DNA of 64,000 nucleotides from Salinadaptatus halalkaliphilus (GTDB lineage: Archaea > Halobacteriota > Halobacteria > Halobacteriales > Natrialbaceae). Positions 26,660 through 35,486 of the stretch are shown in pieces. Location: positions 1 through 64,000 of the forward strand of contig NZ_RBZW01000014.1 of NCBI RefSeq assembly GCF_006543045.1. The letters run 5' to 3'. The notes under the pieces are model-generated. The model worked only from the letters and a program-made list of their open reading frames with translations. It had not been told where the DNA came from and ran no database searches. Within the stretch, counting starts at the first letter, position 1, and each line of letters opens with the position of its first letter. Made by a program: the position numbers and the translations under genes.

Positions 26660-28360
26660 TCAGTCGGCGGTCGAATCCGAACCACGCGGGAGTTCGAACA
26701 TCACGGTCGTCCCGCTGTCCCCGGTCGGGCCGTCGTTCGTGTTCGAATCCGTCGGCGGCTGGTCTTCGACCGACGGAATAGAGAGCCGACCGTCGTATCG
26801 ACTCACGATCCAGTTGACGAGCCACAACCCGATTCCGCCAGTGTGATTGACCTGTGAGGTCGGTCGGTCACTAGCAATAGCGGAGCCTTCGACGGGCGGA
26901 ATCCCTGGACCGTCGTCGTCGATTCGAACCCGCACCCACTGCTCGTCGGTTTCGACGGTGACCTCGACGCTCGCGTTCGGACCAGCGTGTTCGGCGGCGT
27001 TTGCGAGCAGCTCATCGATAGCGACGGCAACCTCCTCGCCACAGGTTGCAACGGCGGTTTCCGGAGCGACCACGGTGATCGACTCCAGTTGCCGATGGCG
27101 CTCCGTCCGATCGGTCGTCTCGTCTCCGCCATCGCCGCCGTCGTCCGGCGTGCGCTCGAATGCGTCGACGCGCTCGCGGACGAGCGCCGCGAGGTCCGTT
27201 CGGGGGACTGGCTCCTCGATCGGATCGAGCAGCGACTCCGTCATTCGGGCCCGATCGGCCAACGCCACCAGTTCGTCGGTCGCCACGCGGATGTCCGCCG
27301 CGGTATCGCTGCGTTCACCCTCGAGCGTCGACTCGAGGTCGGTCGCCCGGCCGGCAACGACGTTGAGCGTATTGCGGAGATTGTGTCGCAAAATACGATT
27401 GAGCACGAGCAGCATCTGTTCGCGCCGCGCCAACGAACTCGCCAGCGACTCGAGTGCGGCATCGATCCGACCCCACTCGCCGCTGCCGTCGATCGATGGC
27501 CTCGACTCATAGTCACGCGCCTCGAGGGCGCGAACCCGGTCGTGGAGTCGTCCGATACGTCGAATGTTCGAACAATAGACCCAGAGACCGAACGCCGAAA
27601 TCGAACCGAGAAGGGTGAGTCCGGAGACGAGCTGGAAGATGGCGAGTTGGTTGGTCGTCGCCGATACCTCCGCCCGGTCGCGGTGGGCGGTGACGGTCCA
27701 CTCGACCGTCTCGAGCGTTTCGCTGTGGTCGATCGTCTCCTCGAACTGGTCGCCATCGGAGTACAGCGTCTGGTCCGTCGTTTCGACGGTGATGCCCTCG
27801 CGGGGCGCTCCGCTCAACGGATCGAACAGTTCGGTCTCGTCGAGGTGATACGCGCCATTGAGCGCACCGACGATCTCGTCGTCGTCGTAGATCGGCATGC
27901 TGATGGTCACGATTTCGTAACCGGTTTCGGCGACGAATGGTTCGCTGACGTATCGCTCACCTGCGAGCGCTCGATCGACGTAGGGGCGTTTGCTGAGGTC
28001 TGCTCCCTCGACGTCAGCGGCGTCGTCGCCGGACACGATCGCCTGCACTTCGCCGGTGTCGTCGACGACGGTCGCCCCCTCGAAGGCAGACGTGTCGACG
28101 AACGCTTCGAGGGCGTCGGACTGGGCGTCGGTTCCGTGCTCGGTGAGCGCCTCGTCGCCTGCAGCGATCGCGACCGACCGCTGTTGCTCGCGAATGCGAT
28201 CGTCGAGCATCGAGGCGGAGATGTTCGCGTGGTCCGCGACCGAGGTTTCGGCGTTTGCCGTCACGTCGCTCTGATGGGCGTCGAACGTCAGGAAAAGCAC
28301 CGCTCCGGAGACGAGAACGACGAGCAGAAAGACGAGAAAAAAGCGGTACGCAATTCTCAT
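26660..28360 (-). CDS. Membrane sensor histidine kinase inside the pst locus
   Basis: A 566-residue kinase. TM1 is residues ~7-26, an extracellular Cache-like sensing domain covers ~30-235 (KRPYVDRALAGERYVSEPFV and ETGYEIVTISMPIYDDDEIVGAL are typical), and TM2 is ~241-262. A linker precedes the phosphoacceptor box ILRHNLRNTLNVV with His326. The ATPase domain keeps the N box (AIDELLANAAEH) and RIDDDGPGIPP. No receiver domain is attached and no response-regulator gene is adjacent. It sits between pstA and pstB with its own TATA (ACATATAATGG, about 28379-28390), so a role in phosphate sensing is inferred from position only. Confidence 0.88.
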   Translation of the reverse strand: MRIAYRFFLVFLLVVLVSGAVLFLTFDAHQSDVTANAETSVADHANISASMLDDRIREQQRSVAIAAGDEALTEHGTDAQSDALEAFVDTSAFEGATVVDDTGEVQAIVSGDDAADVEGADLSKRPYVDRALAGERYVSEPFVAETGYEIVTISMPIYDDDEIVGALNGAYHLDETELFDPLSGAPREGITVETTDQTLYSDGDQFEETIDHSETLETVEWTVTAHRDRAEVSATTNQLAIFQLVSGLTLLGSISAFGLWVYCSNIRRIGRLHDRVRALEARDYESRPSIDGSGEWGRIDAALESLASSLARREQMLLVLNRILRHNLRNTLNVVAGRATDLESTLEGERSDTAADIRVATDELVALADRARMTESLLDPIEEPVPRTDLAALVRERVDAFERTPDDGGDGGDETTDRTERHRQLESITVVAPETAVATCGEEVAVAIDELLANAAEHAGPNASVEVTVETDEQWVRVRIDDDGPGIPPVEGSAIASDRPTSQVNHTGGIGLWLVNWIVSRYDGRLSIPSVEDQPPTDSNTNDGPTGDSGTTVMFELPRGSDSTAD

Positions 28361-28476
28361 GTCGGTGTGGTTGTACCATTATATGTAATGTATCGTTTTA
28401 TTATGGTTGTGGCTGTTGTGTTCGATGTTAGAAAGCCGATGTCCATGCAGGCCGCCACAGACGGGACAGCGGCTAT

Positions 28477-29418
28477 TCACCCGCGAGGATCGTACGCGTT
28501 GCGGATGTAGATCGCAACGGCGTTCATCAACAGCAACACCGTCAAGAGAACGACGATCCCGGCGGCTGCAACGTGTTGGAAGTCGCCGTCCGGAAGTTTC
28601 GCCCATTCGAAGATCTGCATCGGCATCGCGCTGAACGGTCCGGTCGGATCCGTCAACTCGGGCGGCGTGAACATCGTCGTCGCCGCCCCGACCATCAGGA
28701 TCGGCGCCGTCTCGCCGATCGCTCGAGAGAGCGAGAGGATGATCCCGGTCATGATCCCCGGAACCGCTTCGGGAAGGACGACGTTGCGAATCGTCTGCCA
28801 CTTCGTCGCGCCGGTGCCGTAGGAGGCCTGTCGCATCGAATCCGGAACGGCCCGTAGGGATTCTTGGGACTGGACGATGACGATAGGCAGGATGAGCAGT
28901 GTCAGCGTCAACGCACCGGCGATGAGACTCGCTCCCGTCTGCAGCGCCCGGACGAAGACGGCCAAGCCGAGCAGTCCATAAACGATCGAGGGAACCCCGG
29001 CGAGGTTGGTGATGTTCGCCTCGATGAACCGCGTCAGTCGGTTATCGGGGGCGTATTCCTCTAAGTAGATCGCTGCGCCGACACCCAGAAAGAGCGTGAA
29101 AATCGCGGTGAGGACGATCAGGTAGATCGAGCCGACGATCGCCGGATAGAGGCCGCCCGGACCGGTCGGCAGATCGCCGTAGTTGCTCGGATCGTAGTGT
29201 TCGACGATCTGGGACGGCGGATAGGTCAGGAATTCCCAGGTGAGCCAGCCCCAGGCTTCGACGACGACGTCGACCAGCAGCGCCACGAGCGCGACGATAC
29301 CGACCAGCGTCGCGGTCCCACACAGCCCGAGGAACAGTTTCCCGAGCCGTCGTTTTCGTCTGACCGCCGATTCGTCGAACTCGAAGCCGCTGTCGTCGGT
29401 CGTCGGTGGCGTACTCAT
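28477..29418 (-). CDS. pstA: Phosphate ABC transporter permease PstA
   Basis: Inner-membrane permease of the phosphate importer, 313 residues with about six transmembrane helices. The binding-protein-dependent EAA region reads [30 protein letters not shown], and [26 protein letters not shown] is typical of PstA. ATG 29418 ([17 protein letters not shown]) overlaps the stop of pstC by 4 bp, a translational-coupling arrangement that favours this start over the slightly longer frame. Confidence 0.93.
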   Translation of the reverse strand: MSTPPTTDDSGFEFDESAVRRKRRLGKLFLGLCGTATLVGIVALVALLVDVVVEAWGWLTWEFLTYPPSQIVEHYDPSNYGDLPTGPGGLYPAIVGSIYLIVLTAIFTLFLGVGAAIYLEEYAPDNRLTRFIEANITNLAGVPSIVYGLLGLAVFVRALQTGASLIAGALTLTLLILPIVIVQSQESLRAVPDSMRQASYGTGATKWQTIRNVVLPEAVPGIMTGIILSLSRAIGETAPILMVGAATTMFTPPELTDPTGPFSAMPMQIFEWAKLPDGDFQHVAAAGIVVLLTVLLLMNAVAIYIRNAYDPRG

Positions 29419-30356
29419 TGGTACTCCTCCCGGTAGCGGGACCGAACCCACATGCTGAAGATGTTCATCAGGAACGTCATCACGAACAGGGTCAACCCGA
29501 TCGCGAACAGGCTCTGATAGCCGATCGATCCGACCGACGCGTCACCCGTCCCGATCTCGACCATGTACGCCGTCATCGTCTGAATCTCCTCGAAGGGGTT
29601 GCGTGTCAGTTGGGGCAGTGCACCCGCCGCGAGCGCGACCGCCATCGTCTCGCCGATGGCCCGCGACACCGCGAGGATGTAGGCCGCGACGATTCCCGAC
29701 AGCGACGCCGGCAGCACGACTTGCGTCGAGACCTCGAACTTCGTCGCGCCCAGCCCGTAGGCCGCGTTCCGAAGCGAGTCGGGAACCGACGACATCGCGT
29801 CTTCGGAGATCGACGACACCATCGGGATGATCATGATGCCGACGACGATCGCCGCTGCAGCAGCGTTGAACGTCCCCGGTTCCGGGAGCAGCGGAACCCG
29901 GCCCCCGAGCCCCTGGAGAATCGGGGTAATAAACGAGATCGCGAAAAAGCCGTAGACGATCGTCGGAATGCCCGCGAGGATCTCGAGCACCGGTTTGACG
30001 ACGCTGCGAACGCGCGGACTGGCGTACTCCGAGAGATAGATCGCCGTCAGCGTGCCGACCGGAACCGCGATCAGCGCCGCGCCGACGGTGATCATGAGCG
30101 TCCCCCAGACCAGTGGGAGGACCCCAAAGCTCGGATCGTCGGCCGCCCGTGGCGACCAGTTCGTTCCGGTGAGATACTCGACGATCGAGACGGCCGAGAA
30201 GAAGTCGATCGCACCCTCGACCAGCACGGCGATAATCGCCACCGTCGTCGCGACCGTGACGAACGCACACGCGAAGAAGACGTATCTCGCGACCCGATCG
30301 CCGATCGTCCCGACATCGTTACCGGACCGGCTCAGGTCGATCGGTTCCGAACTCAT
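29415..30356 (-). CDS. pstC: Phosphate ABC transporter permease PstC
   Basis: Partner permease of PstA, 313 residues. It has six predicted helices, the conserved [20 protein letters not shown] segment, [20 protein letters not shown], and the EAA loop [27 protein letters not shown]. It overlaps pstS at its start and pstA at its end by 4 bp each, so the three genes form one tightly coupled unit. Confidence 0.94.
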   Translation of the reverse strand: MSSEPIDLSRSGNDVGTIGDRVARYVFFACAFVTVATTVAIIAVLVEGAIDFFSAVSIVEYLTGTNWSPRAADDPSFGVLPLVWGTLMITVGAALIAVPVGTLTAIYLSEYASPRVRSVVKPVLEILAGIPTIVYGFFAISFITPILQGLGGRVPLLPEPGTFNAAAAAIVVGIMIIPMVSSISEDAMSSVPDSLRNAAYGLGATKFEVSTQVVLPASLSGIVAAYILAVSRAIGETMAVALAAGALPQLTRNPFEEIQTMTAYMVEIGTGDASVGSIGYQSLFAIGLTLFVMTFLMNIFSMWVRSRYREEYQ

Positions 30357-31342
30357 GTGACCCCCGCGATCGCGTCCTCGAGTTTCTCGCGCTGGCTGTC
30401 GATCGTTTCGTCGGGGACCGCATAGAAACCGACGTCGCGGGCGGTTTCCTGGGTGTTCTCCAGATAGAACCGAACGAACGCACGAAACTCCTCTCGAGCG
30501 AGCGCGCCCATCCGAACGTAGAGATACATCGGTCTAGACAGCGGTTGATAGGTTTCTGCTTCGATCGTCTCGCGTTCGGGTTCGACACAACCGTTACCGT
30601 TGTCGATCGCGACGAGGTCCACATCGTCTTCGTTCTCGTAGTAGTAGCCGGCCCCACCGAAGCCGACCGCGTGACGATTACCCCGAACGCCGCGAATGAT
30701 GTTGTTCGTATCCGGCGAGCCGCTGAAGTCATCTCGGATATTGCCGACCGCACCGTTTATCTGCTCGGTGAAATAATCGTAGGTACCCGACGCCGCATCC
30801 CGACCGTAAAAGGCGATTTCCTCGTCGGGCCACTCTTCGTCGGGCCGCTCGTCGTCGAGGTCGGCCCAGGTCTCGACGTCCGAACCCCGTTCCCACATTC
30901 GGCTCAGTTCCTCGACCGTGAGACAGTCACACCAGTCGTTGTCGGGGTGTTTCATCACGGCGAGGCCGTCTAAGACGACCTCGAGTTCGAGCCACTCGAC
31001 GCCGTTGTCTGCACACTGGTCGGCCTCGGCATCGTTGATCTCCCGGCTCGCGTTCTGCAGATCCGTCTCGTCTCGACAGAACTGCTGGAAGCCGGCGCCG
31101 GTCCCGGCTCCGCTAACGGAAATATTCACCTGGTTGTTCTCCCACATAAATAGTTCGGCGACCAACGCGCTGTTTGGCAACAGCGTGTTCGAGCCGTCGA
31201 TGACGATTTCGCCCTCGAGATGACTCGATTCGCCGCGAGTGATACAGCCTGCAAGCCCAGCAAGCGTGGTTCCTGTGGCACCGAGTAGAACCTGCCGACG
31301 TGACACCGCGCCGGCTCGGTCAGTGATCGGCTCCGTACCCAT
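30353..31342 (-). CDS. pstS: Phosphate-binding lipoprotein PstS
   Basis: Extracytoplasmic phosphate receptor, 329 residues. The N-terminus RRQVLLGATGTTLAGLAGC is a twin-arginine lipoprotein signal with lipobox Cys. The mature part shows the PBP-like phosphate-binding pattern: IDGSNTLLPNSALVAELFMW, SGAGTGAGFQQFCRDETDLQNASREI, FYGRDAASGTYDYF and VGFGGAGYYYENEDDV. A much longer frame extends upstream to 32596, but ATG 31342 is clearly right: it gives the signal peptide and has a TATA box 25-32 bp before it. It is the first gene of pstSCA. Confidence 0.94.
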   Translation of the reverse strand: MGTEPITDRAGAVSRRQVLLGATGTTLAGLAGCITRGESSHLEGEIVIDGSNTLLPNSALVAELFMWENNQVNISVSGAGTGAGFQQFCRDETDLQNASREINDAEADQCADNGVEWLELEVVLDGLAVMKHPDNDWCDCLTVEELSRMWERGSDVETWADLDDERPDEEWPDEEIAFYGRDAASGTYDYFTEQINGAVGNIRDDFSGSPDTNNIIRGVRGNRHAVGFGGAGYYYENEDDVDLVAIDNGNGCVEPERETIEAETYQPLSRPMYLYVRMGALAREEFRAFVRFYLENTQETARDVGFYAVPDETIDSQREKLEDAIAGVT

Positions 31343-31366
31343 TATCGTGTACGTGGGGATATCGTC

Positions 31367-31406
31367 TCTAAATACCCTACTATGTTTCCTATATAGGGAT
31401 ACATAG
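31367..31406 (-). promoter_or_regulatory. pstS promoter with nested dyad element
   Basis: A TATA box (minus strand TATTTAGA, 31367-31374) lies ~28 bp before the pstS ATG, fitting a leaderless transcript. Directly upstream is a nested palindrome: outer arms CTATGT (31380-31385) and ACATAG (31401-31406), inner perfect palindrome CCTATATAGG (31388-31397). Its position at the BRE/TATA edge suggests a binding site for a phosphate-responsive regulator. Confidence 0.55.
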
Positions 31407-31517
31407 GACAATCGATGCCACGGAAACGGAACCGATGTGGGGGACGCAAGCGAGGGTAAAACGCGAGCTATCGAGCGAGTAGCTGCCGTCGGCCTGCGGT
31501 CTATAGATGGTCGGGAA

Positions 31518-31524
31518 TTTATAG
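31518..31524 (+). promoter_or_regulatory. TATA box of the AbrB-PhoU gene
   Basis: TTTATAG about 23-29 bp upstream of ATG 31547; spacing consistent with a leaderless mRNA. It is divergent from the pstS promoter, leaving about 110 bp between the outer dyad and this box. Confidence 0.55.
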
Positions 31525-31546
31525 TTCGGGGACCACAATCGAGTGT

Positions 31547-32542
31547 ATGGAAACGCGTAAGGTCCAGGTAACGGGAGGATCGACCTACACCGTCTCGCTG
31601 CCGAAAGGGTGGGCGACCGACAACGAGATCAGTTCGGGGTCGACGGTCGAACTCTACCCTGAAGACGACTCGCTGTTGCTGACGCCCCGGAGCGAAACCG
31701 ATCGACAGGAGGGGACCCTCGACGTTTCCGACCTCGAGGGCGAACGACTCACCCGAGCCGTGATGACGATGTACGTCAGCGGCTTCGACATCATCCGCCT
31801 CGAGGCGACCCGAATCACGACCGACCAGCGACGGGCAATTCGGGACGCCACGCAGAGTCTCGTCGGCGTCGAAGTACTGGAGGAGACGACCGACAGCGTC
31901 GTCATCCAGGACCTGCTCGACTCCTCGGAGCTCTCGATCGTCAACGCCGTCTCGCGCATGCGCTTGATCGCCACCTCGATGCTCGAGGACGCCGTCGTCG
32001 CTCTCACCGAAAACGACGACGACATCGCCCGCGACGTCATCGAACGCGACGACGATGTCGATCGGCTCTGGCTCGTCGTCTCCCGTATCTTCCGTGCGAC
32101 GCTTCGCTCGCCCCGCGCTGCCGAGGAACTCGGCGTCCCCCGCGAGGACTGCTTCGACTACCACTCGAGCGCTCGTCAACTCGAACGAGTTGCCGACCAC
32201 GCCGCCAAGATTAGTAATCTCGCGCTCAAACTCGAGGAGATTCCCGACTCCGTCGCCGACGCGCTCGAGGCGCTGCAGGCCGACGCCGTCGACGTTCTCG
32301 AGAAGGCGATGGACGCCCTCTTTGCCGACGAGACTGAGGACGCAAACCGACTCGGCCACGCCGCTCGCGAGGCCGTCCTCGAGATCGACGAACACACCCG
32401 CCACATCGACGACATGCTCCGGGATCTCGAGCCCGTCCAGGCCCAGTCGCTCGGTTTGATCGTCGACTCGCTCTCGCGAAGTGCCGACTACGGCGGTAAC
32501 ATTGCCGAGACAGCGTTGCAGAAGGCAGCCCCTCGTCCCTGA
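31547..32542 (+). CDS. phoU: PhoU-domain regulator with N-terminal AbrB/SpoVT domain
   Basis: A 331-residue haloarchaeal PhoU-type protein. Residues 1-45 form a SpoVT-AbrB DNA-binding fold (METRKVQVTGGSTYTVSLPKGWA). The rest is a helical bundle with two PhoU repeats (IVNAVSRMRLIATSMLEDAV... and ARQLERVADHAAKISNLALKLEEI, with the E/DxxxD metal pattern). It likely controls Pst transport or transcription in response to phosphate. It is divergent from pstS. The AbrB fusion would allow it to bind promoter DNA directly, which is inference. A T-rich stretch follows the stop. Confidence 0.9.
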   Translation: METRKVQVTGGSTYTVSLPKGWATDNEISSGSTVELYPEDDSLLLTPRSETDRQEGTLDVSDLEGERLTRAVMTMYVSGFDIIRLEATRITTDQRRAIRDATQSLVGVEVLEETTDSVVIQDLLDSSELSIVNAVSRMRLIATSMLEDAVVALTENDDDIARDVIERDDDVDRLWLVVSRIFRATLRSPRAAEELGVPREDCFDYHSSARQLERVADHAAKISNLALKLEEIPDSVADALEALQADAVDVLEKAMDALFADETEDANRLGHAAREAVLEIDEHTRHIDDMLRDLEPVQAQSLGLIVDSLSRSADYGGNIAETALQKAAPRP

Positions 32543-32556
32543 ACGCTTTGTTCTTG

Positions 32557-32567
32557 CCTTTTTATTC
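32557..32567 (+). terminator. T-rich terminator after phoU
   Basis: GCCTTTTTATT follows the phoU stop codon by about 15 bp. Archaeal RNA polymerase often terminates at such T-runs. Confidence 0.5.
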
Positions 32568-32746
32568 CAGATTTCCGCAGTCGGGCTTCCATCCACCGGT
32601 CGACGACGTGGTCGGCCGGTGGTCCGCGTTCGATCGAGTCCGGTTCACTCGTCGTCCGTTGGATCGAGCTACCGACTCGCCCCCGCTGGACCAGCCGCTA
32701 GCGGGTGAGAGTCGATTAGAAGCGATACGCGGACCGAAGAAACCGA

Positions 32747-33118
32747 TTACTCGAGCAAGACGGCGTTGACCTGGCCGGTCTGGCCGGGTCGGGATGTCAC
32801 GCGGGCGCGGCCTTCGGAGGTTTCGATGACGGCCCCCTTCGTGATGATGTTTCGGCGGACGTAGTTGGGGTTGGCGTCGTTTTCGACGACATCTTCGATG
32901 TCGGCCGAGAGCGTCTCGTCGCCGTCGTTGACGCTTGCGACGTTCGTCGCCAGCGCGCGGATCTTGGTGTCGTTGCCCCGAACGTCGACGGTTCGGTAGC
33001 GCGGTTCGCCGACCTGGGTTTCGGTCGGTAGCCGACCGAGTTCGTCCTTGCGGCGTTTGCGGACGTTCTTCAGTCGACCACCGGTTCGCTTTCGCGTGGA
33101 GCGTCCCTGGTTTTGCAT
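32747..33118 (-). CDS. rps8e: 30S ribosomal protein S8e
   Basis: A 123-residue small-subunit protein of archaeal/eukaryotic type. The start MQNQGRSTRKRTGGRLKNVRKRRKDELG and the C-terminal block NYVRRNIITKGAVIETSEGRARVTSRPGQTGQVNAVLLE are family-diagnostic. It is basic at the N-terminus, as expected for rRNA contact, and acidic elsewhere. It is an isolated gene here; the neighbouring thiamine-binding-like gene lies 89 bp upstream on the same strand. Confidence 0.96.
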   Translation of the reverse strand: MQNQGRSTRKRTGGRLKNVRKRRKDELGRLPTETQVGEPRYRTVDVRGNDTKIRALATNVASVNDGDETLSADIEDVVENDANPNYVRRNIITKGAVIETSEGRARVTSRPGQTGQVNAVLLE

Positions 33119-33207
33119 ACCCGAGACACGGAGCGGGCGATACTTGAATCCACGCTTTCGGATCGACGTGGCGCCTGTGTGGCGTGTTCACTCGTCGCTG
33201 GACGGCG

Positions 33208-33525
33208 TCACTCGTTTCGTGGCTCCCTGCCCAACTCCTCGGCGACGGCGTCGACCTTGTCGCTGGCTGTGCCTTCCCGCGTTCGCTTGTCGTCGATCTT
33301 CAACACCGTACTCACTCGGTCGGCGTCGACCGCCTCGTGGGCCGCCTGCGCGGCCGCGAAGAGTTCGTCGGTACTCTCGGCTTCGATCACCGTCCCCATC
33401 GGATTCGTTTCGTAGCTCACGTCGTAGGCCTCGAGCGCGTCGACTGCCTCGGCGATCTCGCCGGCCATGCTGTCTTCGATGACGGGAGCGACGCTCAGTA
33501 GTGCGATTACTGTCATCGTCGACAC
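33208..33525 (-). CDS. MTH1187/YkoF-like thiamine-binding protein
   Basis: A 105-residue protein of the MTH1187 (DUF77) family: MTVIALLSVAPVIEDSMAGEIAEAVDALEAYDVSYETNPMGTVIEA followed by AHEAVDADRVSTVLKIDDKR. Members fold like YkoF and bind thiamine or related small molecules as oligomers; biological role is uncertain. Start either 33525 (MSTMTV) or the in-frame ATG three codons later. Small intergenic gaps on both sides. Confidence 0.88.
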   Translation of the reverse strand: MSTMTVIALLSVAPVIEDSMAGEIAEAVDALEAYDVSYETNPMGTVIEAESTDELFAAAQAAHEAVDADRVSTVLKIDDKRTREGTASDKVDAVAEELGREPRNE

Positions 33526-33601
33526 TCACGAGCGGTAGACTCCTAAAACCGTGGCCGTCGTGGACAGCGTGGCAACGGTCGATTCCGCGGGTGGTTGCGG
33601 G

Positions 33602-33952
33602 TCAGTTCGACGGCGTCGGATGGCCGTTTTTCGACGGGGGATAGATGATGACGTCGCCGTTTGCGTATACGAACACTTCGTGCTCGAGGGCGGTAAACGC
33701 CACGTGACCGCCGGTTCGGTCGGTGCCGTCGGCTTTCGGGCTAAAGAGCCGATCGAGGGCGTCGGGGTCGATGCTATCGTAGAGAGAGAACTCCCCCTGG
33801 GAGACGTCGGTGTCGGCGATCTCCGCGATCGCGTGGACGATCGTCGTCGTCAGCGTCGCGGTCCCCTCCACGTCGTGGTGGAACACGTACCGGTCGTTAG
33901 GCTGATCGTACTGGAGGTCCGTCGTTGCGCTTGCTGGTGATTCCGTCTGCAT
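33602..33952 (-). CDS. Stand-alone HalOD1 output-domain protein
   Basis: A 116-residue protein whose core YDSIDPDALDRLFSPKADGTDRTGGHVAFTALEHEVFVYANGDV matches the HalOD1 domain, a haloarchaeal output module usually found behind receiver domains. Here it stands alone. A TATA-like element on the minus strand (CTTTTATACC, about 33991-34000) lies ~45 bp upstream. Function is unknown; a second HalOD1 protein is encoded at 36744. Confidence 0.85.
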   Translation of the reverse strand: MQTESPASATTDLQYDQPNDRYVFHHDVEGTATLTTTIVHAIAEIADTDVSQGEFSLYDSIDPDALDRLFSPKADGTDRTGGHVAFTALEHEVFVYANGDVIIYPPSKNGHPTPSN

Positions 33953-34070
33953 TGGTATCTGAGCGGTGCGGTCGTCACTCCGTCGTAGTATGCCGCGGTA
34001 TAAAAGTCAACTGGAGGCGTCAACGGTTAGTTTCGGTGAAATACGCCGTCTGTGACGGGCTCGTGGATAG

Positions 34071-34616
34071 TTAGGATGGCACTCGAGAGCGGACCGCGAC
34101 GGTTTCGTAGAGGTAGCCGCTTGCACAGCCGATGGGAACCGTCAGCCAGGCGGTGAGGCGAAAGCCGACGTCGGCAACCCCGACCGCGAAGGCACCGGCC
34201 GCCACCGGATCGGTGCCAGTCACCGACAGCGCCGCTAGACTGACGAGAAGAATACAGCCGACGAGAAACGCCCCGACGTAGGTCACTACCGTACCCAGGA
34301 ACCCGGCGGTGAAGCCGTAGTATGGCGTTTCTGACGGGAGGTGTCGCCAGATAACGACGCCGACGACGAACGCCAACGGGCCGACGATCGGCGCCATCGA
34401 TAGTCCGAGTGCCGCCAGTACGGTCCCATCGAACGCGCCGGCAACGACGAAATCGGCACCGACCATAACGAGTCCGAACGCGACTGTGGCTACCACCGCT
34501 GCCGTGGCGGCGGCGTATCCTGCGCCGATGCTGTCGTCGTCGGCCTTCGGCAGTCGACCCGGACCGTACCGCTTACAAAACCGGTGGAGACTGGTTGTCG
34601 TCACAGTCCTAGCCAT
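34071..34616 (-). CDS. Hypothetical multi-pass membrane protein
   Basis: A 181-residue protein with about four hydrophobic helices (AATAAVVATVAFGLVMVGADFVV, LSMAPIVGPLAFVVGVVIW, GTVVTYVGAFLVGCILLVSLA and FRLTAWLTVPIGCASGYLY). A short basic N-terminus (HRFCKRYGPGRLPK) suggests cytoplasmic orientation. No family recognised. Divergent from the tautomerase gene, with about 120 bp between the starts. Confidence 0.65.
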   Translation of the reverse strand: MARTVTTTSLHRFCKRYGPGRLPKADDDSIGAGYAAATAAVVATVAFGLVMVGADFVVAGAFDGTVLAALGLSMAPIVGPLAFVVGVVIWRHLPSETPYYGFTAGFLGTVVTYVGAFLVGCILLVSLAALSVTGTDPVAAGAFAVGVADVGFRLTAWLTVPIGCASGYLYETVAVRSRVPS

Positions 34617-34738
34617 ACGCCACCATACACGTCAGAGAAGATGTATGTTTTCCGGTCGCGACGGCGGTGACCGTCACAGACGTGCCGACGCCGCGAGACC
34701 GTCGGAACGTATACCCGATGGCAGATCCACGTCGGCGT

Positions 34739-35113
34739 ATGCCACTGCTTCAGTTCGAGACGACGCTCTCGCTATCGGCCGAGGAGAAGACGGCGTTGGC
34801 AAATTTCGTGACCGACAGCTACACTACGGAGATGGCGACGACTGCAGGCCACGTCGCCGTGACGATCTGCGAGCGCGATCCAGCCGACCTCCACCTCGGA
34901 CGTGCGGTCGACGGCCCACTGCTCTTTCTCGACGCCGACATTCGGCGAGGGCGATCGCTCGAGCGCAAGCGTGCGTTCGCCCTCGACGTCTTCGGGTACG
35001 TTGGCGAGACGTTCGACGTTCCCGACGAAAACATGAAGGCCGTGTTCACCGAGCACCCCGGCGAGTCGATGATGGGCGTCGACCGAATCGGCGGCGAGTG
35101 GGACGAGGCGTAA
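34739..35113 (+). CDS. Tautomerase / MIF-superfamily protein
   Basis: A 124-residue tautomerase-fold protein starting MPLLQFETTLSLSAEEKTALANFV. In this superfamily the Pro exposed after Met removal is the general base, which is why I choose ATG 34739 over upstream starts. Other family-like segments: TTAGHVAVTICERDPADLHLGRAVDGPLLFL, and ENMKAVFTEHPGESMMGVDRIGGEWDE. It probably catalyses keto-enol isomerisation of a small oxo acid; the substrate is unknown. Confidence 0.8.
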   Translation: MPLLQFETTLSLSAEEKTALANFVTDSYTTEMATTAGHVAVTICERDPADLHLGRAVDGPLLFLDADIRRGRSLERKRAFALDVFGYVGETFDVPDENMKAVFTEHPGESMMGVDRIGGEWDEA

Positions 35114-35283
35114 TCGGAACCTCGAGTGAGAGAGCGACCGTATTGCGGAATAATCGTCTGTGGACCGGTAGTGCCACTATCCAAATGGCCTCACACTCGT
35201 CGGACGTGCTCTCCTCCGTTCTGATCCCATCGTATCGAGGGTCCCCTACTCGACCGCGTCGCTTGTCGGTGTTGGTGATCGAA

Positions 35284-35436
35284 AAATGCGCTGGCTGGGA
35301 TTTGAACAACGCGAAGACGGTCCTGCTCGCTCACTCCGTTCGCTCGCAGGCTGGGACTTCTCTCGTTCAAATCCAAGAACGATTTCTGCCGCTCACGATT
35401 TGTTCGCGACAGAAATGCGCTGGCTGGGATTTGAAC
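35284..35436. repeat. Duplicated tRNA-Gly 3' end, candidate attachment scar
   Basis: A 24-nt identical direct repeat occurs at 35284-35307 and 35413-35436. The second copy is the acceptor stem and T-arm end of the real tRNA-Gly gene. Between them lies a third, degenerate echo (GCAGGCTGGGACTTC with GTTCAAATCC, about 35346-35376). Duplicated tRNA 3' ends are the usual product of tyrosine-integrase insertion. The interval is only ~105 bp and holds no gene, so if an element was here it has been lost. Confidence 0.6.
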
Positions 35437-35486
35437 CCAGGTTGTGACCATGGCAAGGTCACGTGATACCACTACACTACCAGCGC
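35416..35486 (-). tRNA. tRNA-Gly (GCC anticodon)
   Basis: A complete 71-nt cloverleaf on the minus strand. The acceptor stem is GCGCTGG with CCAGCGC and discriminator A; the D-arm contains AGTGTAGTGGTATC; the anticodon loop is CTTGCCATG with anticodon GCC; the T-arm is GGGTTCAAATCCC. CCA is not encoded. A TATA-like CCCTTATACATCC lies ~31-43 bp upstream of the 5' end. No intron. Confidence 0.96.

Noticed and set aside
30353-32596. 747-codon frame treated as one large protein
   Set aside because: The upstream part is the antisense of phoU; PstS begins at 31342 with a Tat lipoprotein signal and a TATA box.
35284-35376. Second tRNA gene upstream of tRNA-Gly
   Set aside because: Only the acceptor/T-arm end is copied; D- and anticodon-arms are missing, so it is a repeat and not a gene.
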